Positions 56,317 to 64,000 of a DNA stretch of 64,000 nt are shown here, piece by piece; position 1 is the first letter of the stretch; every line of letters begins with the position of its first letter. Origin of the DNA: Persicaria tinctoria (Eukaryota > Streptophyta > Magnoliopsida > Caryophyllales > Polygonaceae); NCBI GenBank assembly GCA_037127255.1, contig JBANSL010000013.1, positions 61,146,688 to 61,210,687 on the forward strand, written 5' to 3'. Under the pieces are notes generated by a model that saw only the letters and a list, made by a program, of their open reading frames with translations, was not told the DNA's origin and did no database searches. The translations under genes were made by a program, and so were the position numbers.

Positions 56317-56685
56317 GTAAATTTTACACTGCTAGTATAACTCATCCATGTGGATGAGGAAATTAAAAATTCCCAAATGGAAGGGGAAAGTTAAGGGTTG
56401 TTTGGTGGTATGAAATGGGAGTACCACTCCTACAATTGACTTGGGGATAAAATCGATGATAGAATGATAGGGACTATAGAGTTGCTGAATTTTAGTGATT
56501 GTTCAAAGTAGCCGCACAATTCAAAAGAAGAGAAGTCGATTGTGGTGGCGCCTGACGATAGTCCTCTAAGGTTGCGGTGACTGCTCTTGTGATGCCGACG
56601 ATATTTTATTGTATCACTGAAATTGCAGGTCGTGAAGGGAGGATGAGAGGCAGATCGAATATGGAAAGATTTTCAGCAAGGTTAG
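56317..56685. other. No gene recognised
   Basis: Mixed sequence between the LINE poly(A) and the solo LTR. The phrase AAGGGTTGTTTGGTGGTATG near 56393 resembles a Harbinger end, but I see no partner. Target duplication GTTAG of the next LTR lies at 56681-56685. Confidence 0.45.
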
Positions 56686-57324
56686 TCGTGTGCGCTCATT
56701 CTACCATGTTTTATGCCTACTTTTACTTCGATTTCTACCTATATTTTATACTTTTATATTGGAAAAACATGAGATTTGTGTAGTTTATATTTATTTTCAA
56801 TATATGGGGGTCTACACAAGTTTCTGCTTAATTTCGCAGAAATCGGACGCACTTTGGAGCTTAAATGAAAGTCATGAAGACATTGAAGAAGCTAAGGAAG
56901 AGCACAGTATAGTGCAACTGGAGAAAACGCCACTTTTCACCATTCACCATTCTGAACCAAGTTATGATGTCTTCTTAAAAGTTGTAGCCCTAGCAAATAT
57001 CTTTCCAACGCATATTCATATGCGTCAATCAGACCAACGAGGACTCGGGAAAGTGTGTTTCAAAACAGAGCAGAATGCTGAAAACTGATAGAGGACTCGA
57101 GATCGACTACTTTTACTCGACGTCGACCACCATACTCAACGTCGACCAAAGATGAGAGCCATACTTGAGGACGACTGGAAGAAGCACTCGACAACCACAA
57201 GATAGCTCGAGATCGAGTACATTCTACTCGACGTCGACTATTATGGTCGACGTCGACTACAACTCTGCTGGGTCGAGAACGAATTGGGCCGATCCGAGGA
57301 CGAGGAGAAGAACTTAGCCATGAA

Positions 57325-57459
57325 TGTAGAATTGTATTGATCGCTCTAAAATCCTCCTCAGGGTTTCATTCCTCATAATGTCAATATATATAGATTACAA
57401 GAGAATGGGATTGGGCCTGAGCCAATAGGCCCGTACACTATACAATATATAATCTATCA
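57325..57459 (-). repeat. Copia C 3' LTR
   Basis: TGTAGAATTGTATTGATCGC...AATCTATCA on the plus strand. The purine tract GACTGCGAGGGTT precedes it on the element's strand. Confidence 0.9.
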
Positions 57460-59560
57460 AACCCTCGCAGTCGAAAGTGGAGGGTCACGAACAGTGAGAC
57501 TAGACCGAAAATCGAGGAATAATTAATGAGCTACACCCTTAGTGAAAATGTCGGCATACTCATAGGAGGATGGGAAATGAAGAACACGAACATGTCCAAG
57601 AGCAACCTTGTCCCGAACAAAGTGGAGATCAAGCTCAATATGCTTGGTTCGCTGATGCTGGACCGGGTTGCTGGCGAGATAGATGGCAAAAACTTTGTCT
57701 GTATAGACCAGAGTTGCCTTCTGTAGAGAACATCGGAGCTCAAGCAAAAGATTGCGCAGCCACGAACACTCAGAGACGACATTGGTGACACCCTTGTACT
57801 CAGCTTCAACACTGGAACGAGAGACCACAGACTAACGCTTTGCCGACCAGGGCACGAGAGTGTCATTGAGGAAGACACAGTAGCCCGAGGTGGAGCGGCG
57901 GGTGCCAGGACACCCACCCCAATCCGTATCAGTGTAAGCAACCAGATCATGACGAGAGGAAGGGGAAACTGTGGTACCTATATCCAATGTACCACTGATG
58001 TAGCGGATGATTGGTTTCAGTACCTGAAAGTGCGGATCTCGAGGTGCATGCATGAATAGACAGATCTTCGGAACCGCGTAGCTGATGTCAGTGCGAGTGA
58101 ACGTGAGGTATTGTAAGGCGCTGGTAAGACTCCGATAAAGAGTAAGATCATCAAACAGAGCCCCAGAGCTAGGACTAAGCTTATTGGAGGTGTCCACAGG
58201 GGTAGAGACAGGCTTACAGTTTGTCATCTTGGCCCTGACAACAATGTCAGCGACATACTTACTCTGCGAGAGGAACAATCTAGAAGCATGACGCTGCACG
58301 GAGACGCCTAAAAAATAGGTCAGCGACCCAAGGTCAGACATGGCAAACTCGGAACTCAACTGGGCGATGATAGAGGTCCTTAACGCATCGAAGGCGGCGG
58401 TGAGAATGATGTCGTCGACATATAACAAAAGAAATGCCATGTCTATACCTCGGCGATAGATGAAAAGAGACGAATCAGATCGACTGCTGACAAAACCCAA
58501 GCGAAGCAGATGAGATGCAAAGCGCTGAAACCAAGCCCGAGGGGTCTGTTCGAGACCATACAAAGAGCGCTTCAGGAGACAGACATGGTCAGATCGAACC
58601 GAATCGACAAACCCCGGCGGTTGGAACATATAAACAGTCTCATTGAGATGTCCATGGAGAAATGCATTCTTGACATCCAGCTGATGAATAGACCATTGTC
58701 ACGATATTGCTAAGCTCAGCACCACACGAATAGTGACAGGCTTGACAACAGGGCTAAATCTCTCCTCACAATCAATGCTGGCCTGCTAAGCCCGAACATT
58801 AACCACAAGGCGAGCTTTGTAACGTTCCAACGTCCCATCAGAGCGGAACTTGTGTCTAAAGAGCCACATGCAGCAAATGACATTCATCGTAGGAGGTCGA
58901 GGGACAAGCACCCAAGTACCATTCCTTGTAAGAGCCCTAAACTCATCGAGCATAGCCGCCTTCCAATTCGGGTCGAGGAGGGCTGTTTTGTGGGAGGTAG
59001 GGATGGATGATAGCGAGGCCGGTGTTGGGGCTAATGGAGATGAATTAGATGGAGGGCGAGGGGTGGGTTCGGCAAGGGTAGTGAGGGAGGCCGATGGGGT
59101 GAGGGAGGGGCGGTGAGAGGTGGTCATGTTGGCAATTTGTCTCGGCCTAAACACGCCCGAGATGCTACGGGTGAGAGGCCTAGTGGAAGGTAAGAGTAGG
59201 GGCGGTGGCGGAGGGGTGTTGGGTGGCGCAGATGGAGACGTAGTAGCTCCGAGAGAGCTTCGATTAACGAGGGAGTGCAGGAAAGCGTCCTTGGACTCAG
59301 AGGGAGAGGCGGTGAGTCGGTGTGAGGGGCGAGGTGGTGAAGAGAAGGGGAAGCGGTATTCATCGAAAGTGACATGACGCGACAAGATTAGCCGATGTCG
59401 TTGGAGATCAAGACACACGTAACCGTGATGATCAGACGGATAGCCAATGAACACGCATAGTGTAGAGCGAGGATGTAGTTTATGTAGTGCGGTAGAGGAC
59501 TGATTTGGGAAGCACAAGCATCGGAAGGTACGGAGGTGATCATATCGGGGCATTATGTGG
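57460..59560 (-). pseudogene. Copia C RT and RNase H, with integrase tail
   Basis: Upstream part (59553-58786) carries the integrase tail RYDHLRTFRCLCFPNQSS and RHVTFDEYRFPF, a Ser/Pro-rich linker, then RT start AMLDEFRALTRNGTWVLVPR and LERYKARLVVNVRA with a stop. The middle part (58629-57832) has LLKRSLYGLEQTPRAW, the catalytic YVDDIILTA, DLGSLTYFLGVSVQ, RSLTSALQYLTFTRTDISYA and DTDWGGCPGTRRSTSGYC. One TAG (57829-57831), where copia A has a Gln codon, separates it from RNase H (VSRSSVEAEYKGVTN, YTDKVFAIYLASN, QRTKHIELDLHFVRD, YADIFTKG). Confidence 0.85.
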
Positions 59561-60400
59561 TATAGTGCCTGAGTCGGCGAGCTGTGCTAAAGGGTAGATG
59601 GTGGGAGGATGTTAAAGAGATAACAGACCATTGATAAGGCATGAGGCCAATAGGCAAGAGGGACAGAGGCATGCAAAAGGAGGGATCGCATCATGTTTGT
59701 GATGGTCCGAATGACACGTTCGGCCTTGCCATTTTATTGTGAAGTGTAAGGACAGGAAAGCCGAAAGGAGATGCCGATGGTGGTAAAGAAAGAGTGAAAT
59801 TCTTTGTTGTCAAATTCACGACCATTGTCACATTGAAAGCATTTTATGAGGTGGTGAAATTGAGTTTTGATGTAAGCATGAAACTTGACAAATGTAAGTA
59901 AAGCCTAGGACTTGAATTGTAATGGAAATACCCATAGAAAATGAGTGTAGTCATCAAGAAATAATAGATAATACCTATGACCATCCGTGCTAGGCACATA
60001 AGAGGTTCAAATGTCACTATGAATGATATCAAAAGTAGCAAATGTAGAGTTTAAAGACCATTGAAACGGTAGTATGAGATGTTTGCCTAATTGATAAGAA
60101 GAACATAAAGTAGAGCAGTGCTCTTTATTACATTTGAAAAGACACTTCGAACGAAGAAGATCTAGAGTGACAACGCTTGGATGAACGAGGCGAGCGTGCC
60201 AAAGACTGGACGATGATGCCGTGAGGGAGACTGGACACGACACAAATGTGGGTGATAACGAGGAAACTGGGTAGAGCTCTCCGACGATGATAAAGTGTGC
60301 ATGACCCTTAAAGGATATAGATGAGAGAGTACCTAATGAGTTTTCCATATGCGAGGTAGCGCCGGTGTCCATGTACCAAGACGAGTTGGGAGGTGTCAAC
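59561..60400 (-). pseudogene. Copia C protease and integrase core
   Basis: Protease WYMDTGATSHMENSLGT (about 60380-60320) runs into HFIIVGELYPVSS: compared with copia A, about 80 residues between VVG and GELYP are missing, an in-frame internal deletion. LWHARLVHPSVV and CSSYQLGKH (the CxxC Cys is now Tyr) follow, then decayed integrase, with the Asp of CDNGREF-type sequence near 59820. Confidence 0.75.
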
Positions 60401-60573
60401 TACAGCGAAGAGAAGGCATGATGCACATCATTCAGAGCGTAGACGTCGCGGCCTAGATCGAATGACGTCGGATACGACTGATGACCAGCGGGATGAGGAG
60501 CAGGGCCCAATAATCTCGCGCCCTGCTGACTGTTGGGGTAAGGGCACGGCGGAGGGCGCCATGACGGAGGGGG

Positions 60574-61419
60574 CTAGCCAGAGTGCATCCAATTCGGTTT
60601 GAATCTCGGCACTGGGTTCCCGCTCGGAGTGGTGTTCCAGAGACAAGAGCCGCAGCCACGACCGCGATGACCGCCGCGACCGCGTCTGCGTTGTGGGGAG
60701 GCATCTTGGCCGCGACTGGAGGATGGCGGCGCGTAAGGGAAGATGTCTAAGTCTGAAGATGAGACCAGTGCGGTTTTGTCCTTGGCGAAGGCGTCAACGG
60801 ACTGGCGGTGCAGGCGCGTTTCCTCCAGGATCAGTTGGGAGCGGGTATTCTCGAAAGATGGCAAAGGCTCGGTCTGCTGGATATGGGTGGCAGTAGCATT
60901 GTATTCAGAGGGGAGACCCCAAAGTACTTGGAGGACGAGGCGTGTAGCGCTAGGTTTGGGGTCGACGACGGCCAGTTGATCCGAAAGGGTTTCGAGTTGC
61001 TGAAAGTAGGAGGAAATGGACGGGAAAGATGCAAGCTTGCAACTTGAGAACTCGTGCTCTAGGTAGACAGCACGGGTTAACTTGTTATCTTGAAAGAGGT
61101 TCTGAAGCTTGGTCCAAGCACCTATGGCGTTGTCGCCGGTGTCGAGGATGGTGGTCAGTAGATCTTTGGAGATGGTGTTGTAGATCCATTGAAGAACGAT
61201 GGTGTCAAGTTGGGATAAGAGATCATCGTCTTCAGTGGTGGGGCGATTTACTATGGAATCGATATGATGGAGGATCTTATGAGCTTTCACATGAGTTTTG
61301 AAGAGGTGAGACCATGTTTTATAGGAGGTAAAGTCTTGATCAAGGATGATCGGGATGCAATTTTTTATATTGGATACAGTTAGGGCGGAGTGGAATGGGG
61401 GCTTCGTGATGTCGGCCAT
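60574..61419 (-). CDS. gag: Copia C Gag
   Basis: A 281-residue open frame starting about 180 bp after the primer site. Residues 1-150 resemble the copia Gag (UBN2/retrotransposon-gag) domain: NYKTW-like SYKTWSHLFKTHVKAHKILHH, LQWIYNTISKDLLTTIL, GAWTKLQNLFQDNKLTRAVY, EHEFSSCKLASFPSISSY, DQLAVVDPKPSATRLVLQVL and GLPSEYNATATHIQ. The C-terminus is basic and Arg/Gly-rich (RRRGRGGHRGRG), which may bind RNA in place of the zinc knuckle; no CCHC motif is seen. The frame is intact up to the stop at 60574, where protease would need a frame change. It is the longest uninterrupted copia frame in the window apart from copia A integrase. Confidence 0.75.
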   Translation of the reverse strand: MADITKPPFHSALTVSNIKNCIPIILDQDFTSYKTWSHLFKTHVKAHKILHHIDSIVNRPTTEDDDLLSQLDTIVLQWIYNTISKDLLTTILDTGDNAIGAWTKLQNLFQDNKLTRAVYLEHEFSSCKLASFPSISSYFQQLETLSDQLAVVDPKPSATRLVLQVLWGLPSEYNATATHIQQTEPLPSFENTRSQLILEETRLHRQSVDAFAKDKTALVSSSDLDIFPYAPPSSSRGQDASPQRRRGRGGHRGRGCGSCLWNTTPSGNPVPRFKPNWMHSG

Positions 61420-61600
61420 AGTTCCGAGAGGGAGAGGGGCGGGGGAAGGGGGTGAGGGCGGCGGTTATGGAAAATATGGCGGTTGTGGGGGCGGTGGTAG
61501 AGAGTGCAGAGGGGGAAAGAGAGGGCGGAGGGGGAATACCGAGAGGGAGAATGGTGGTGGCACAGGTGGCAGATCGAATTAGGGTTTCGCGAGGAAGGAA
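61420..61600 (-). other. Copia C leader
   Basis: GC-rich, purine-rich on the plus strand (many GGGAGAGGGGCGGGGG-type phrases). It lies between primer site and Gag start and would be the packaging leader. Confidence 0.5.
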
Positions 61601-61613
61601 AAGCCTGATACCA
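61601..61613 (-). other. Copia C primer binding site, initiator tRNA-Met type
   Basis: TGGTATCAGGCTT on the minus strand directly follows the 5' LTR and matches the plant TGGTATCAGAGC primer site except near its end. Confidence 0.8.
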
Positions 61614-61748
61614 TGTAGACTTGTATTGATCGCTTTAAAATCCTCCTCAGGGTTTCATTCCTCATAATATCAATATATATATATTACAAGAGATTAGGCT
61701 TGGGTCTGAGCCAATAGGCCCGTACACTATACAATATATAATCTATCA
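61614..61748 (-). repeat. Copia C 5' LTR
   Basis: TGTAGACTTGTATTGATCGC...AATCTATCA on the plus strand, 135 bp, pairing with the LTR at 57325. Confidence 0.9.
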
Positions 61749-62724
61749 ACGAAGGAAGGATGTTCTATCATCTATCTATCAACTTATGAAGATCTATCCA
61801 CAAGGATGAAGATTTAGTTACCATTGGAAGAATTGTTATTTACCTTTTAGAATTTATATCTTTATTTATCTAGAATTATATCTTTAGGTTTAGATAGAAG
61901 TTGCTTTCCTTGGCTAGCAAGAATTGGAGCCTATAAATAAAGCCCTAGGGGCTGGTTTTTCATTCATTTAAGTCAAGTCGTCTTCGGGCGCAAGGAGAGA
62001 GGATAGAGAGAGGAGCCGAGTGGGAGAAGAGGAGGAAAGATTGGAAGGTTTTGTAAGTTTTAGTTTGAGTTGAATGTTAAATATAGTTTCTTTCATTATG
62101 TTTTGTTTCTAATTTTCCTCTTCTAGGGTTGGGGTGATCCCAACATAGATATATGTGTTTGATTCATGAATTTATGAATTTATATATCTTTATCATCTTC
62201 TATCATATATGCATAATTCTTCTACGAGAGTAGTAGAGGTGATCCTTATTTATGATATTGAAGCGAAAGTGATCTTATTATGAATTTGGATTAATTATGA
62301 AATTGGGATAGTAACACTAAGGGTTTATGCGAGAGCCTCTATATTCTTATTTGTTAATGATGAAAGTTATTTAATATAAAGGATACATCTTTATGTGATT
62401 TATAATCTACACATATGTTTATTGTTGCGGTGATCCCTAACTTTGGAAGTTTGCACTTTTATTATCTTTTCTTTCTCTATTTTCCGCTTAAATTCTACAG
62501 AGGTTACCCGACATTGATCACCATTCCCTCTCCATCCCTCGACGTCGACCAATTCTCCTCGACATCGACAACAACCTTACACCTCTTCCCGTTATTCTCA
62601 AACCCCGAAACCAACTAAACCTAGAACCGCTGACTTCTCTCCTGAGGACGAACCTGACTCCACTATCCTATAGCGGGGTCTTGACTACAAATTTATTTCG
62701 TCGAGAAACCCTCTCGTCAGTTAG

Positions 62725-63084
62725 AGTTTCTTTTCTAGTCGAAATTGTAGACAACAAAGGGAGGGGAAACACATCGAAAGGGCTAGCTTCTCGGCGGGAT
62801 TAGAGTTTCAATTATAGGCAACAAAGGAAAGAGAAGAACGTTACTAGAGCCTCGATCTAGTTAGTGGTCATGGCGGTGGAGGTGGTTGGCGGTATCTCTG
62901 GTCGATTGTAAGTGTAATGAAAAAAGTGGAGGGAGACGAGGTTCACTACTATTGGTGTTGCATTGTTAAATTTGAGAGGTTGAAGAAGAAGTTGAATAAA
63001 CAAAACCATGTGCACAAGGTGTTAGTATTATTGGTTTGGTCAGTGGTCTCCATTGTTGTTACATGTTGTTCTTTCTCAAAATTG
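62725..63084. other. No gene recognised
   Basis: GTAGACAACAAAGGGAGGGGA and TAGGCAACAAAGGAAAGAGAA are duplicated phrases about 70 bp apart. No coding frame of note. Confidence 0.45.
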
Positions 63085-63590
63085 TTTTTTTTTTTGTAGC
63101 AAAAGAGGGCTGAGAACCTTTATGGAAAGGGCAGAGCGGAGGTAGCTTACTCAAAGGAGTGAACCCGAGTCTTTGAGACCCTACGCGCATCATCGAGCAA
63201 GATTCCAACCACACCAACTGGAACGTGGTCCAATGCAACAAATCTTGATGGAAAAGAAAAGGCAAAACAAGTGATAAAGTCGGCGAGGTAGTTGCCTTCG
63301 CGGAAAGTATGGTGATGTTGGACCTCCGAGTTCCTACTAAGGAATCCATGGCAAAGATTAACTAAGTTTGCACAGGGCGAAGGTTTAATAGCCTTATTCA
63401 GAAGCCTCAAAGCGTCCTCAGAATCAGACTCGCACACCACCTTCTTGTATCCAAGAGTCCAGGCGACCTTGAGACCCCTAGCAATCGCCAACAACTCGGC
63501 AGCAACCACCGAGCACACAACAATTTTATCCTGTTTTTTCTTTGCAATAGACATTATGAGAGTAGAGAAACAATTCAAACAAACACTCTC
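63085..63590 (-). pseudogene. LINE-type RNase H domain fragment with poly(A)
   Basis: The minus strand holds a 143-residue open frame (63578-63147) with VVAAELLAIARGLKVAWTLG (catalytic Glu in AEL), VVCESDSEDALRLLN (Asp in ESDSE) and HHHTFREGNYLADFIT, the order of the RVT_3/RNase H domain found at the end of plant L1-type LINE ORF2 and in some host-annotated relics. The first catalytic Asp strand is missing at the N-terminus. A run of 11 T at 63085-63095 on the plus strand is the poly(A) tail of a minus-strand LINE. It is a 5'-truncated copy, younger or better kept than the LINE at 54-56 kb. Confidence 0.75.
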
Positions 63591-63595
63591 GTCTT

Positions 63596-63722
63596 TTCAA
63601 TTTCCCTATATTGAATATCAGTAATTTTTTAAAACATGTTATCTGTCAAAATGTATCACTCTCCTTAATTTTTAAACCCACACCCTAGCTATCCATTTCC
63701 TACCAAATTAATATATGATAAT
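63596..63722. other. No gene; SINE target flank
   Basis: AT-rich short stretch ending in the TGATAAT copy (63716-63722) that flanks the SINE. Confidence 0.5.
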
Positions 63723-63943
63723 GCCCTAGTAAGGGTGGCCTAGTGTTGTGGAGCAAGGGAAGTAAAAAGGTCCCGTGTGTTTGATCCCTGCCTCTACCCC
63801 TTTTCTTGGGTGAAAATCCAAGGTTTATCTTGCCCTCTATTAGTGAGTCGAGTCAGTCGACGCAACTGGTGCATGGCTCTTGTCAGCTGGGACACATGCC
63901 AAAAGTTTTCCACCAAAGATGGGTTTCCTCGTCATAAAAAATT
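63723..63943 (+). mobile_element. tRNA-derived SINE
   Basis: Contains an A-box-like TGGCCTAGTGT (63736-63746) and a B-box-like GTTTGATCCC (63779-63788) with spacing typical of a RNA polymerase III promoter, and ends GTCATAAAAAA. Short direct repeats TGATAAT flank it (63716-63722, 63944-63950). It has no coding capacity and would rely on LINE RT. Confidence 0.7.
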
Positions 63944-63950
63944 TGATAAT

Positions 63951-64000
63951 TTATATCTTTTCTTTTTAACCAATTTACAAATAATATATATATATATATA
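63951..64000. other. No gene; ends in (TA)n
   Basis: AT-rich, ending in a TA run at the window edge. Confidence 0.6.

Larger units (their letters stand above)
57325..61748 (-). mobile_element. Ty1/copia element C, nearly complete
   Basis: 4,424 bp with two 135-bp LTRs (57325-57459, 61614-61748), primer site, gag, protease, integrase, RT and RNase H in copia order, flanked by ATGAA (57320-57324) and ACGAA (61749-61753). The LTRs differ at about 8 positions by eye. Point stops, a frameshift and an in-frame deletion in the protease region make it inactive. Related to copia A. Confidence 0.9.
56686..62719 (+). mobile_element. Athila-like solo LTR, split by copia C
   Basis: 56686-57319 follows the element 2 LTR start (ACCATGTTTTAT, GATTTCTACC, ATATATGGGGGTCTACACAA, AGAAATCGGACGCAC, then TCGANNTCGA units near 57100-57250), and 61754-62719 follows its second half (CTATAAATAAAGCCCTAGGG, then CGACGTCGACC units near 62540). 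A 5-bp duplication GTTAG (56681-56685, 62720-62724) marks the ends; the right end is CTCTCGTCA. The left end begins TC rather than TG, a mutation. Net length is about 1.6 kb. No internal region exists, so it is a solo LTR, more diverged than elements 2 and 3. Confidence 0.75.

Noticed and set aside
56393..56440. Harbinger-like end AAGGGTTGTTTGGTGG
   Set aside because: No inverted partner or TTA/TAA duplication found within several kb.

Overview
The window looks like a transposon-dense intergenic stretch of a flowering-plant nuclear genome, probably a eudicot (inference). It is AT-rich and built almost entirely of nested plant transposons: Ty3/gypsy chromovirus and Athila-like elements with a tRNA-Asp primer site, Ty1/copia, MULE, CACTA, PIF/Harbinger, hAT, Stowaway, Helitron, LINE and a tRNA-derived SINE. 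I found no intact host gene, no rRNA and no free-standing tRNA. The only host-gene-like coding sequence I can name is a broken copy of a START-domain lipid-binding gene carried inside a MULE.

Left half (1-31 kb). A minus-strand Tekay/Del-like chromovirus has one LTR at 1760-8045, interior remnants at 8046-11319, and pieces of its other LTR scattered at 20685-30094. Its left LTR was split by a Pack-MULE (2949-7894, 9-bp target duplication) carrying a MuDR-type transposase N-terminal fragment and the START-gene fragment. A Harbinger-like element (6972-7878) later inserted beside the MULE end. The chromovirus interior was split by Athila-like element 2 (11320-20684), whose 5' LTR holds a 1,265-bp solo LTR of another family. 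The right chromovirus LTR was split by Athila-like element 3 (21053-29866) and by a small copia solo LTR (29896-30024).

Element 3 is the most striking structure. It is bounded by a perfect 5-bp target duplication, but its two 2,066-bp LTRs face each other: the 3' LTR is inverted. Elements 2 and 3 encode Gag and protease but no recognisable RT. Element 2 runs from protease straight into an integrase C-terminal-like tail, so both look like deletion derivatives that need a helper. Their LTRs and coding regions are filled with the palindrome class TCGANNTCGA.

Middle (31-44.6 kb). A minus-strand copia (A, 31173-35320) meets a plus-strand copia (B, 35320-38609) at a junction where both are truncated. 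Beyond it lie AT-rich sequence and small DNA elements: Helitron, hAT-like, two Stowaway MITEs, and a 467-bp element full of CCGCAA/TTGCGG stem-loops.

Right part (44.6-64 kb). A second MULE (44626-53208) contains a CACTA element (44840-49895) with an 80-bp satellite organised in 240-bp higher-order units, a long inverted repeat, and another TIR element. Then follow a MITE, a degenerate LINE, a solo Athila-like LTR (56686-62719) split by a nearly complete copia (C, 57325-61748), a minus-strand LINE RNase H fragment, and a SINE. Boundaries are anchored on target duplications and terminal motifs read directly; superfamily names come from known family hallmarks.
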